The notes under the pieces: model-generated | Told to the model about the DNA's origin: nothing | The model's database searches: none | The model's input: only the letters and a program-made list of their open reading frames with translations | Source: Clostridiaceae bacterium | GTDB taxonomy: Bacteria; Bacillota; Clostridia; DSM-8532 | Reading direction: 5' to 3' | Assembly: GCA_012522505.1 (NCBI GenBank) | Contig: JAAYKJ010000215.1 | Location: 31,559 to 95,558 of the forward strand | DNA length: 64,000 bases | Position numbers and translations under genes: made by a program | Part shown: piece after piece, positions 1 through 8,200 of the stretch | Layout of the letters: each line of letters opens with the position of its first letter | Position numbering within the stretch: position 1 is the first letter of the stretch

Positions 1-380
1 ATAAGCCGGAAACCCTGGTTATACAGCGTTTCCAACAGTTCCTCGAATTCCTGGAAGGATGTTGTAAACTCATCGTCGGTGGTTTCATCCAGGTTCTCAA
101 TAAAATTATGGAACATTACAATCGGGATCTCCCCAATTTCATTGGGCTGTACGACAGAATAATCCACAGGCTCGGGGGTTGGTCCCTCCGGCGCCCGGGT
201 AACCTCAGGTGTTGTGGTTGGCTCTGGCGCAGGAGTATGCGGTCCAGCCGGAGCTGTTGTTGGGGCATCTGTTGGCTTCGCATCAGCGCTCCTTCTCTTT
301 TCCGGTTTGCATGACACAATTATTAACAAGGCAACAGCCAATATCAGTATAATGAGTAACCGAATCCATTTTCTTTTCAT
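1..380 (-). CDS. Polysaccharide deacetylase-like lipoprotein, 5' part only
   Basis: This gene runs off the left edge, so only about 126 N-terminal residues are visible; it is absent from the ORF track. It starts MKRKWIRLL, followed by a hydrophobic segment ending in a lipobox-like VSC, which suggests a lipid-anchored exported protein. A Pro/Thr-rich linker of about 45 residues follows. The sequence then reaches IPIVMFHNF, which resembles the first strand (VPVLMYH) of NodB-type polysaccharide deacetylases. The deacetylase call is inference from that short match, because the catalytic Asp/His motifs lie outside the window. It is transcribed toward the window edge, just downstream of the adenosyltransferase gene (24-bp gap), so the two may share a transcript. 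Confidence 0.6.
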   Translation of the reverse strand, partial: MKRKWIRLLIILILAVALLIIVSCKPEKRRSADAKPTDAPTTAPAGPHTPAPEPTTTPEVTRAPEGPTPEPVDYSVVQPNEIGEIPIVMFHNFIENLDETTDDEFTTSFQEFEELLETLYNQGFRL

Positions 381-403
381 CTTTTGTTCCACTTCCGATC
401 AAA

Positions 404-940
404 TTAATATTCTATCCCACGTCTTGCTTTTATTCCTTCATCATATGGATGCTTAACAGCATTGATTACAGATATATAATCGGCGATATTATAAAAAGCT
501 TGAGATGCATTTCTGCCCGTACAAACTACTTCAACCTTTTCTGGCCTTTCTTTTATCGTTTTAAGAATATCCTCTTCCTCAAGCAGTTGGCACTGAATGC
601 AGTCCAGAATTTCGTCCAAAACAATCAAATCCCACAACCCTGTTTGCATCTGTTGTCTCAGGTGCTCCCATCCGCGTCTGATGTCCTCTTTGGTTTGGGC
701 GAGCTCTTGTTCTGTCATATTCCACAGAAATTTGGTATGATGCTGTACCGGCCTGAAAAAACATAGCTTATCAGTGAAACCCTCAAGAATTATATTTTCA
801 CCGGTTTCTAAGTTTTTAAGGAATTGCGCAAACAAAACCTTCATATCATGCCCGAGTGCGCGAATTGTTAACCCTGCAGCAGCAGTCGTTTTCCCTTTCC
901 CGGATCCGATATAGAGGTGCAATCTTCCTTGTCTTTCCAT
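404..940 (-). CDS. cobO: Cob(I)yrinic acid a,c-diamide adenosyltransferase (CobA/BtuR family)
   Basis: The product transfers the adenosyl group of ATP to cob(I)alamin or cobinamide in coenzyme B12 synthesis or salvage. The N-terminus carries the family P-loop (LYIGSGKGKTTAA, near residue 8-20), followed by IRALGHDMKV and later LIVLDEILDC, which matches the CobA/BtuR fold. The length of 178 aa is normal for the family. I chose the ATG at 940 because GAAGGGAG lies just upstream; the longer track ORF would need a TTG start and would translate a leader hairpin. No other cobalamin gene is visible in the window. Only the exact corrinoid substrate is uncertain. Confidence 0.88.
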   Translation of the reverse strand: MERQGRLHLYIGSGKGKTTAAAGLTIRALGHDMKVLFAQFLKNLETGENIILEGFTDKLCFFRPVQHHTKFLWNMTEQELAQTKEDIRRGWEHLRQQMQTGLWDLIVLDEILDCIQCQLLEEEDILKTIKERPEKVEVVCTGRNASQAFYNIADYISVINAVKHPYDEGIKARRGIEY

Positions 941-959
941 TCTTCTCCCTTCAAGAAAG

Positions 960-984
960 AACCCCGGGTACAACCCGGGTTCAC
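960..984 (-). promoter_or_regulatory. GC-rich leader hairpin upstream of the adenosyltransferase gene
   Basis: On the minus strand GAACCCGGG-TTGTA-CCCGGGGTTC forms a 9-bp stem with one bulged G, followed by TTTC. It lies between the promoter and the ribosome binding site. It could be an attenuator or a stabilising 5' hairpin. I see no cobalamin-riboswitch core in the leader. Confidence 0.4.
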
Positions 985-1075
985 CTTTCAAATAACGGGC
1001 AGCGGCGGTTGTTTCATCCGCTTTTTACTAAACCTTATATTCTGAAGTACAAGACTATTTTCTTTACCTGAACCT

Positions 1076-1104
1076 ATTATAATATAAAATCTTTTTCAGT
1101 TCAA
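1076..1104 (-). promoter_or_regulatory. Candidate sigma-A promoter for the adenosyltransferase gene
   Basis: The minus strand shows TTGAAC, a 17-bp spacer and a perfect TATAAT. It is about 135 bp upstream of the chosen start codon, leaving room for the hairpin leader. Confidence 0.55.
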
Positions 1105-1221
1105 CAAACTCAAAAACCCAAATGGAATTGTTACTGGTGTTTTCACTTCAAACAAAACGAGCTTGGAAAACAGGGCGTTGCTTTCCAAACTCGGCAGCAA
1201 GGTGATGAAGGGCTTGGCACT

Positions 1222-1683
1222 CTATTTAATGTATTTTTTATATGAAGCCGTTCTGTTCCCGAAACTGCTTAATCGGTTCAGTGGCTTTATTTTCCTGTTC
1301 GTTCCAATTAATCCACCAATAGCACCGGCAATAAGGCCCGTGATGATCATGATGATACCCCTCTGGTTCAGTGAAAAATCCTTAAGCAGGATACTACCTG
1401 CCAGAAACAGTAACGCCATATACGCAAACCCGGTTAAGCCACCCCTTACCATACCATTCTTTTCATTGTCTGTACCTGCTTTGAACCCTGTAATAAACAG
1501 TCCCGTAAGGGTTGCCATGAACACCGCTATGGTTGTATATTTGTCTGGAAAATCAGTAAAGGTTAGTATTGCCGCTAAAACCAGCATAACAGGTATTGTG
1601 ATGCAAAATGCCATGATCAACGCTGACCCGATTCCAAAACCAGTCTTTACTGCTGCACTTTTTCCACTCGCTTTTTCCTGCAT
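1222..1683 (-). CDS. Small integral membrane protein, TIGR04086-like
   Basis: This is a 153-residue protein with four strongly hydrophobic stretches separated by short loops, and a basic C-terminus (GTNRKIKPLNR). Size and topology match the clostridial TIGR04086 family of four-pass membrane proteins, whose function is not established. GGAGGACAGAGT precedes the ATG at 1683. The overlapping 190-aa plus-strand ORF (1163..1735) is its antisense shadow. It diverges from the micro-protein genes to its right. The family assignment is from memory of length and pattern, so the name is tentative; a membrane location is well supported. Confidence 0.7.
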   Translation of the reverse strand: MQEKASGKSAAVKTGFGIGSALIMAFCITIPVMLVLAAILTFTDFPDKYTTIAVFMATLTGLFITGFKAGTDNEKNGMVRGGLTGFAYMALLFLAGSILLKDFSLNQRGIIMIITGLIAGAIGGLIGTNRKIKPLNRLSSFGNRTASYKKYIK

Positions 1684-1916
1684 ACTCTGTCCTCCAAAAA
1701 TAAGCTATAGTAAAATGTATGCAGAAAAACAATGATTAGAACAGACAACCGTACGATTTGGCAAGAAGCTTTATTCACTTGAGGGCCGATTGAGCCACTT
1801 CGCCGACCAGCACGCGAGCATTTCGTTCTGCGTCACCAATTCTCATTGAAAGCTGTAACATCATTACGTTAACTTGAATAAGATGGTAATGAAATAAACT
1901 CAGGGAGGGTAAAAAC

Positions 1917-2021
1917 ATGGGAGATAGAAAAGGATTCTTCGGTGAAAACAGTGAAGTATTATTTTTCATCATCCTATTCCTGCTCCTGTTCTGGGACAAT
2001 GGTTGTGGATGTTGTAACTAG
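1917..2021 (+). CDS. 34-aa hydrophobic micro-protein, copy 1 (YjcZ-like sporulation type?)
   Basis: This gene is too short for the ORF track. A strong GGGAGGG site at 1903-1909 lies 7 nt before the ATG, and the frame closes with TAG after 34 codons. The product has a short polar head (MGDRKGFFGEN), a hydrophobic core SEVLFFIILFLLLFW and a Cys-rich tail ending GCGCCN. The next small gene repeats the design, and the shared NSEVLFFI motif argues that both are real. Composition resembles the tiny single-helix YjcZ-type sporulation proteins of Firmicutes, which are coat or membrane associated. That link is inference; no sporulation sigma promoter could be assigned with confidence. Confidence 0.7.
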   Translation: MGDRKGFFGENSEVLFFIILFLLLFWDNGCGCCN

Positions 2022-2176
2022 TGTCTGTGGTTTATCCTTCTTCGTATATGGTGTTTCCCGTCATAATGACTAAAATGGCATAATGAGGAGGGAGAACTGG
2101 AGCAGTTAACGCATCATGATGTGAGTCAATGACAGAGTATGGAATATGTGAGCTTGATGCAAAGGAGGGAATACTA

Positions 2177-2296
2177 ATGTCAGATGGCATGTTCGGTAAT
2201 TGGGACAATAGCGAAGTACTGTTTTTCATTTTGATTTTCCTGTGCTTGTTCTATAATAATCGCAGCTTTGGATTCGGCTTTAGGGACAAATGCTAG
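2177..2296 (+). CDS. 39-aa hydrophobic micro-protein, copy 2 (YjcZ-like sporulation type?)
   Basis: This is the second micro-gene of the tandem pair, 155 bp after the first, with its own AGGAGGG site at 2163-2169 and an ATG at 2177. The 39-residue product has a polar start (MSDGMFGNWD), the shared NSEVLFFI motif, a hydrophobic core ILIFLCLFYN and an aromatic/glycine tail FGFGFRDKC. The paralogy looks like tandem duplication with the helix motif kept and the ends diverged. The likely location is a membrane or spore envelope layer. A hairpin terminator lies about 130 bp downstream. Nothing identifies a biochemical role. Confidence 0.7.
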   Translation: MSDGMFGNWDNSEVLFFILIFLCLFYNNRSFGFGFRDKC

Positions 2297-2428
2297 TGAA
2301 TGCTTGGGTGGGTATGCACCGTTGAGCTTTGTTTGGCGGAGTTAATCCCCACCGAATTTTTATGATGAGTTTTACTTCGTAAAACACGTTTAATCTTCGA
2401 CTTTGGCTGAAGAATTTCATTATTTAAT

Positions 2429-2457
2429 AAAAGAAGCGGAAAGCCCGCTTCTTTTCC
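2429..2457. terminator. Bidirectional intrinsic terminator
   Basis: AAGAAGCGG-AAAGC-CCGCTTCTT forms a perfect 9-bp stem, with T-rich flanks on both strands. It lies between the plus-strand micro-genes and the 3' end of pgsA, so it can end transcription from both sides. Confidence 0.8.
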
Positions 2458-2516
2458 TGTTTGTTTGTTGTGACTTCAGCTGAAATGGTGCCTCTCAACC
2501 TAATGTAGGACATTTG

Positions 2517-3065
2517 TTATGGCTTACTGGAGACATTTAATTTTTTCAGCTGCATGATATATCCTTTTAAATACACAACCGCCGCTGCCAGAGAAATGGC
2601 CACGCCTGCCCACAAAACCGGAACAGCTGCAACAACATCTAGAAAAGCCAGTACAATTCCAGCGAAAAGAACCGAAGCGGCGGCTTTCCCAACCCAATTT
2701 GAGGAAACCACAATCTCCTTTTTCAAAAAGAACAGTGAACCTAAAATCATCGCAAGTTCCTTTGCGCATAGAATATAGAAAAATATCACAGGAAGCCTTC
2801 CGCCTTTGGATAACATAAAAAGAGCGGTCATTTGAATTAACTTATCTGCAAGTGGATCTGCCAACTTACCGAAATTAGTTATAAATTGGAACCGGCGTGC
2901 AATATATCCATCCAGAATATCTGTAAATTCAGCCAACACAAAAAGAACCAAGCTTTGGACCCATTTCCCATCTGCCATCCATACTGCCATGACGGGTACT
3001 GCCAAAAGCCGGGCTATTGTTAATATGTTGGGGATATGTCGCCATTTACTCTTGCTACTCTTCAT
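2517..3065 (-). CDS. pgsA: CDP-diacylglycerol-glycerol-3-phosphate 3-phosphatidyltransferase
   Basis: The enzyme makes phosphatidylglycerophosphate from CDP-diacylglycerol and glycerol-3-phosphate in the cytoplasmic membrane, the committed step of phosphatidylglycerol and cardiolipin synthesis. The CDP-alcohol phosphotransferase signature is present near residues 45-70 as DILDGYIARR, then GKLADPLADK, giving the DG-AR-G-D-D pattern that binds metal and CDP. Several hydrophobic helices follow, and the length of 182 aa is usual. Its ATG overlaps the end of the upstream thioesterase gene by 11 bp, with GGAGAAG just before it, so the two are translationally coupled. A terminator follows downstream. 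Confidence 0.92.
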   Translation of the reverse strand: MKSSKSKWRHIPNILTIARLLAVPVMAVWMADGKWVQSLVLFVLAEFTDILDGYIARRFQFITNFGKLADPLADKLIQMTALFMLSKGGRLPVIFFYILCAKELAMILGSLFFLKKEIVVSSNWVGKAAASVLFAGIVLAFLDVVAAVPVLWAGVAISLAAAVVYLKGYIMQLKKLNVSSKP

Positions 3066-3489
3066 TGTTTTCTTCTCCGGTATAAAGCTTACATAGAAAA
3101 TGATACAGATCGGGCTTGTATTTTTTTAAATTTACAGGCTTCAGGCTGCCATTTGCCCACACATGCTCTGTTTCGCCCTGAACAATCGGCTTATGGATCC
3201 CTTTTCTTAAAATGTCATAACGAAATGTTATCCGGGTTGGAGTTAATGCTTTGATTCCCGTTTTTACAGTGATCTCATCTTCATAATAGGATGGATAGAG
3301 ATACCGGCACTTCATGCTTAAAAGCGGCAACCTTATACCATCCTTTTCCATCTGCCCATATGTCATCCCAGCATTTCTTATATAATCGGTTCTTCCGCAT
3401 TCAAACCAAATCGGGTAAACTGAATGATGGACAATACCCATTTGATCCGTTTCCTGATAACGCACGGTGAGCTTCGTTTCCGAGATCAT
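3055..3489 (-). CDS. Acyl-CoA thioesterase, YbgC/FadM (hot-dog) family
   Basis: This is a 144-residue single-domain protein of the 4-hydroxybenzoyl-CoA thioesterase type. The N-terminus reads VRYQETDQMGIVHHSVYP, the conserved active-site loop of this family (Asp plus the following His region). Such enzymes hydrolyse acyl-CoA or acyl-ACP thioesters in the cytoplasm. The gene starts after AAGGAGGACGAA and overlaps pgsA by 11 bp, which suggests a lipid-related role, but the acyl substrate cannot be read from sequence. pfkA lies 30 bp upstream, so the three genes may form one operon. Confidence 0.8.
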   Translation of the reverse strand: MISETKLTVRYQETDQMGIVHHSVYPIWFECGRTDYIRNAGMTYGQMEKDGIRLPLLSMKCRYLYPSYYEDEITVKTGIKALTPTRITFRYDILRKGIHKPIVQGETEHVWANGSLKPVNLKKYKPDLYHFLCKLYTGEENNEE

Positions 3490-3519
3490 TTCGTCCTCCT
3501 TGCTCCTGATGAAGCCAGG

Positions 3520-4491
3520 TTACATTGCCAAAATTTTGCTCAGCTCTATCATATCCTTATCAATGGTCTTCTTCATTGCCAAGGCTTCTTGAACATCAAA
3601 ATTGACAAGAGCCCCTTTCTGCAGAGCAATAATTCGGTTTGTCACGCCTTCATGTAGTAGCTTAACAGCATAAGCTCCCATTCTGCTTGCCATGACACGA
3701 TCATATACCGTCGGGCTTCCACCGCGCTGTATATGTCCAAGAATGGTTGCCCTTGATTTAATGTCCGTTTTTTCTTCGATATATTGAGCCACCTCACCTG
3801 CGCCGCCGACACCCTCAGCAATGACAACGAGATAATGCTTTTTCCCGCGGTTTCTGCCTTCCATAATCGGTTTAATGATATCCTTGTCAATGTCAAATTC
3901 CTTTTCAGGTAGGATAACGGCTTCAGCGCCGCCGGAGATGCCCACATTCAATGCGATATAGCCCGCTTTTCTGCCCATGACCTCAAGAACACTGCATCTG
4001 TCATGGGAGTAGGCGGTGTCCCTGATTTTATCGATCGCATCCTGCACCGTATTCAAGGCCGTATCAAAGCCAATGGTATATTCTGTACAGGCGATATCGT
4101 TGTCAATCGTTCCTGGAATCCCCATAGTAGCAAGCCCATATTTGCTTAGATCCAAGAGCCCGCGAAATGATCCATCTCCACCAATAACGATCAGCGCATC
4201 CATTCCGAAAACTTTAGCGATGGAAATCGCCTTTTTAACCCCTTCCGCAGTGGCAAATTCAGCGGACCTTGCTGTTTGCAGGGATGTCCCACCTCTGTGT
4301 ATGATATCACCTACCGACCGTAGAGACATTTCAACAATATCACCACGCAAAAGCCCTTCATACCCCTTGCGCACCCCTAAAATACTAAAGCCGTAGTGAA
4401 TACCCGCCCTTACAACGGCGCGAACTGCGGCGTTCATCCCCGGTGCATCACCACCGCTGGTTACCACACCAATTGTTTTGATTTTACTCAT
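3520..4491 (-). CDS. pfkA: ATP-dependent 6-phosphofructokinase
   Basis: The enzyme phosphorylates fructose-6-phosphate to fructose-1,6-bisphosphate in glycolysis. The sequence shows the ATP-binding GVVTSGGDAPGMN at the N-terminus, GGDGSFRG near residue 105, and the catalytic GIPGTIDNDI region near residue 125, followed by GFDTALNT. The glycine residues at the ATP site (GGDGS) match ATP-type rather than pyrophosphate-type enzymes. The length of 323 aa is typical of bacterial PfkA. GGAGAGAAAT precedes the ATG. It lies upstream of the thioesterase and pgsA genes in the same direction. Feedback control by PEP/ADP is family knowledge, not seen here. Confidence 0.95.
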   Translation of the reverse strand: MSKIKTIGVVTSGGDAPGMNAAVRAVVRAGIHYGFSILGVRKGYEGLLRGDIVEMSLRSVGDIIHRGGTSLQTARSAEFATAEGVKKAISIAKVFGMDALIVIGGDGSFRGLLDLSKYGLATMGIPGTIDNDIACTEYTIGFDTALNTVQDAIDKIRDTAYSHDRCSVLEVMGRKAGYIALNVGISGGAEAVILPEKEFDIDKDIIKPIMEGRNRGKKHYLVVIAEGVGGAGEVAQYIEEKTDIKSRATILGHIQRGGSPTVYDRVMASRMGAYAVKLLHEGVTNRIIALQKGALVNFDVQEALAMKKTIDKDMIELSKILAM

Positions 4492-4526
4492 ATTTCTCTC
4501 CGTATTTAATATTTATCCAATGAATA

Positions 4527-4546
4527 GCCCGTGTTATTACACGGGC
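4527..4546 (-). terminator. Hairpin between the DUF2007-like gene and pfkA
   Basis: GCCCGTGT-TATT-ACACGGGC is a perfect 8-bp stem. It lies downstream of the small gene at 4585-4779 and about 35 bp before pfkA. No long T-run follows on the minus strand, so it could be a weak terminator or a leader hairpin of pfkA. Confidence 0.45.
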
Positions 4547-4584
4547 CCACTTCGCATTAATAGATAGCATAAAGCAAGTACGCA

Positions 4585-4779
4585 TCAGAAGCCCTTTTCT
4601 ATAATAATACTGTGTGCTTCTTCGACTTCCCCCTCTGGGACCGAAACTTCAAAATAGTTATCGTTCTTCTCTTTTTGGCTGACAGGATTCAATTTTACAA
4701 GAATACCTTCAGCTTCCAGAATTGCCTTCAGTTTTTCCGCCATTTCCTTGTTCTGTGCCATATAAACAACAGTCCACAT
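4585..4779 (-). CDS. Small DUF2007-like protein (putative signal-transducing protein)
   Basis: The 64-residue product starts MWTVVYMAQNKEMAEKLKAI and continues with EAEGILVKLNP, a pattern remembered from the DUF2007 (putative signal transducing protein) ferredoxin-like fold. That family often begins with a strand, then a helix reading as the difference between two copies of a value. The GGGGGG run upstream favours the ATG at 4779; the track start 12 codons earlier lacks a site. It is in the same direction as pfkA and separated from it by a hairpin. Function is unknown, and the family call rests on pattern only. Confidence 0.65.
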   Translation of the reverse strand: MWTVVYMAQNKEMAEKLKAILEAEGILVKLNPVSQKEKNDNYFEVSVPEGEVEEAHSIIIEKGF

Positions 4780-4968
4780 TTTTATACCCCCCTGCTTACA
4801 GGTTCTTACAGCCACCGGAATAAACCATCATATGTGTTTTTCACCTCATAAATGAAAAGCAAAACCGCCGTACATCATTACTATTGTCAAACAGTCGCAT
4901 TTTCATTATCCAAAAAATTCATCCTGCCCAAATTGCCCTCTGTTATCATACGCTTCGTACAAAATGGT

Positions 4969-5132
4969 TATCAAATACTCCCCAGTTCCCGTGCCCTAAG
5001 GCCAAGAATAGAGGAAGTGTATTTTTTAGCCTTCAGGGCCAAAAAATACGAATGGGTTGGAGATAAACCCGACCCGTAAAACAAGGCGCTTTCAGCCCGC
5101 GTTTTGGCGCACAATTTGTGCAAGCGCTCATT
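4969..5132 (-). repeat. Dispersed structured repeat, copy A (near full length)
   Basis: Read on the minus strand it runs from AATGAGCGCTTGCACAAATT through GCGCCAAAACGCGGG, TTTTTTGGCC, GGCTAAAAAA and CACTTCCTCTATTC to GGAGTATTTGATA. It shares this order of blocks with copies B, C, E, F and G. It contains several dyads, including GCACAAATTGTGC and an inverted TTTTTTGGC/GCTAAAAAA arm. It fills most of the 470-bp gap between the DUF2007-like gene and the 3' end of dnaE, where no other gene is visible. Confidence 0.8.
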
Positions 5133-5251
5133 CAATGCCCAATGGGACAGGCAAAAACTTTTTCTCGACTTTACTATATATTATTTTCTAAAAAAACGCA
5201 AGATAAATGACTGCAAGCATATGGATCTTTCAGTATTGATAACACTCTTCT

Positions 5252-8200
5252 TCAGCTATGCTGACAATGCATTTTCACCTTTATCCTGTCAACCTTCACA
5301 TTGATTTCCCCAAGCAAGCTCTCCAATTCCATGTGCAGGGTCTGGTTGTAAAAAACCCTGAAACCTTTTTGAATGCTTCCTTTGTAATACAGAAAAACAG
5401 GCTGAGTTCCTTCAAAATATTTCAGCAGTGAAGTAACCGCTCTCAGAATCTCTTGGTTGACATCATCCGTAAGCCGAACCTTTAGACAGTCAACCAGCAC
5501 AGAACTTGATTTTTCCTCTGCCTTGCTTTCTTCATTTCGATTTTCCGGTCGGGTTTCGGCCACAGGTTTACGGTTCATATATCTACCAGACCCCGGTTCG
5601 GTTACAAAAGACGTATTTCCACTCCGCTCCTGACCAGAGCCATACCCGCTGGAATAAGCTCTGCCTTTCTTTCCATTGGGTGTCCCATCGCCTTTGACAA
5701 GCGGTTTTACCATTTCCACAAGGATCTTTGGGGGCTCATCCTCGCGCACGCTGATTTTGCCTTCGACCCAAATGGGAAATTCGGGCTTTAGAAGTTCCCC
5801 GTACTTATCCAGTATATTGGGAAATACGATAACTTCCATCTGCCCAGCCAGATCCTCAAGGGTAACAAACGCCATCAGTTGGTTGCTTCTGGTCGTAATG
5901 GTTTTCATATCAACTACGATACCAGCCACGCGGGCAAAATCACCGTCGGATACCTGATGCTGAACGGGTTCCCCGTCCTTCTCCTCCATCATCAGATCGA
6001 TGGAATACACGGTTACACCCCTTTGAATGTCTTCTTCAAACTCACTCAGCGGATGTCCTGAAAGGTATAGCCCCAGCATATCCTTTTCCATTGCCAGAAG
6101 GAGCCTGGAATCATATTCATCCAGTTCGGGCCATTCAATCTCTACACAGGCGTTATCTCCTGTATCAAAAAAGGAACATTGCCCCTCCATCCGCATTTTT
6201 CTATTATGAGATATGTTATCCATGATTTTTTCATAGGCGTTCATCAGCCTGGAACGGTATACCTTTAAAGAATCAAACGCACCACTTTTGATAAGGCTTT
6301 CTACACAACGCTTGTTTAAATCCTTTCCCCCCAGCCGTTCACACAGCTCCGGAAAGCTTTTGAAAGGACCATTCTTCGTACGTTCCGAAATGATTTGTTT
6401 CACCACATTGTTTCCGACATTTTTAACAGCAGCCAAACCAAACCGGATCTTCCTGCCTGAAACGGCAAAAGCCTCTCTGCTTTCATTGATATCCGGAGGT
6501 AGCACATCGATACCATTCTTTTTGCATTCCATCACGTATTGGCTGATTTTACCGGGCGAACCCAAAAAACTGTTCAGTAATGCTGCCATGAATTCAACAG
6601 GGTAATAGTGTTTCAACCATGCCGTCTGATACCCGATAACCGCGTAAGCAGCCGCATGGGACTTGTTGAATGCATAACTGGCGAAGTCTATCATTTCATC
6701 AAAGATTGCATTGGCTGTTTTCTCATCCACGCCATTTCGAATCGCTCCCTGAATAAGAACCTTTCCATCCGAGTCTGTCTGTCCATATACGAATTTCTGC
6801 CGTTCTTCCTCCATTACCTCCTTTTTCTTTTTTGACATGGCACGGCGCACCAGGTCGGAACGGCCAAGAGAGTAACCACCAAGATCCCGTACAATCCGCA
6901 TTACCTGCTCCTGATAAACCATGCATCCATAGGTTACATTTAAGATGGGTTCCAGTAGTGGATGGGCATAACGGATGCTTTCGGGATGATTCTTGTTTCG
7001 GATATATCTGGGGATTTGATCCATCGGGCCTGGCCTGTACAGGGAAATCCCTGCAATGATATCCTCGATGGAAGAGGGCTTCAATTCGGTCATAAACTGG
7101 GTCATTCCTGCGCTTTCAAGCTGGAAGACACCTGCAGTTTCTCCCCGGCCTATCATGTGATACACCTCGGGATCATTCATGTCGATGGCATCCATATCAA
7201 GCACTACCCCATGATTATCTTCCACCATCTGAACGGCATCCCGGATGACCGTCAGCGTTCTAAGGCCAAGGAAATCCATCTTTAGCATGCCCAGCTCTTC
7301 AAGGGTTGTCATCGGAAACTGGGTAGAAAGATTCCCTTCATTTTGATACAGCGGAACATGTTCGGTAATCGGCTGACTGGAAATCACAACACCAGCCGCA
7401 TGGGTTGATGCATGCCGTGGCATTCCCTCAAGAAGAATGGCGGTGCTGATCAGTTCATGAATGCGGGAATCATTCTCATAGACCTGTTTCAGTTCCGAAC
7501 TGAGCTTTAGTGCCTTCTCCAGATTCATACCAAGCTGCATGGGGATCATTTTGGCAACCTTGTCCACTTCATTATATGGAATAGCAAGCGCTCGTCCTAC
7601 ATCTCGTATAGCTGCACGCGCTGCCATCGTACCGAAGGTGATGATCTGCGCGACCCTGTCCTTGCCGTATTTTTGAACAACATAGTCAATCACCTCACCG
7701 CGGCGCTCAAAGCAGAAATCGATATCAATATCGGGCATACTAATCCGTTCCGGGTTCAGAAAACGTTCAAAGATGAGCTGATACCTGATAGGATCTACAT
7801 TGGTTATACCCAGACAATAAGCGACGATACTGCCCGCTGCCGATCCTCTGCCAGGGCCGACCATGATTCCGTTTTCCTTTGCATACCGGATAAAATCCCA
7901 TACGATCAAAAAGTAATCAACATACCCCATTTGCCGAATGACTGTAAGTTCATACTCCAGCCGTTCGAGGTTCGGATCGGATACAACAGAACCGGAGCCT
8001 GTAGTATCTTCCAGTGTCATCTGAGAAAAATTACAGTTTGAGTCTTGGCCGATAAGATAGCCCTGGCTGCTGGGATAACGCCTGCGGAACCCCTCCATGC
8101 AAAGGTCTTTTAAGTATTCATAAGCGTCTTTGTCATCCGGCACATCAAACTTCGGCAGATGCAGCTTTCCAAATTCAAGTTGAACATCACACATTTGTGC

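Noticed and set aside
940-991. Longer adenosyltransferase start
   Set aside because: The added codons translate the leader hairpin and need a TTG start; the ATG at 940 has a proper binding site.
1163-1735. Plus-strand 190-aa ORF
   Set aside because: It is antisense to the TIGR04086-like membrane gene, which has a good binding site and clear membrane helices; the plus ORF has neither.
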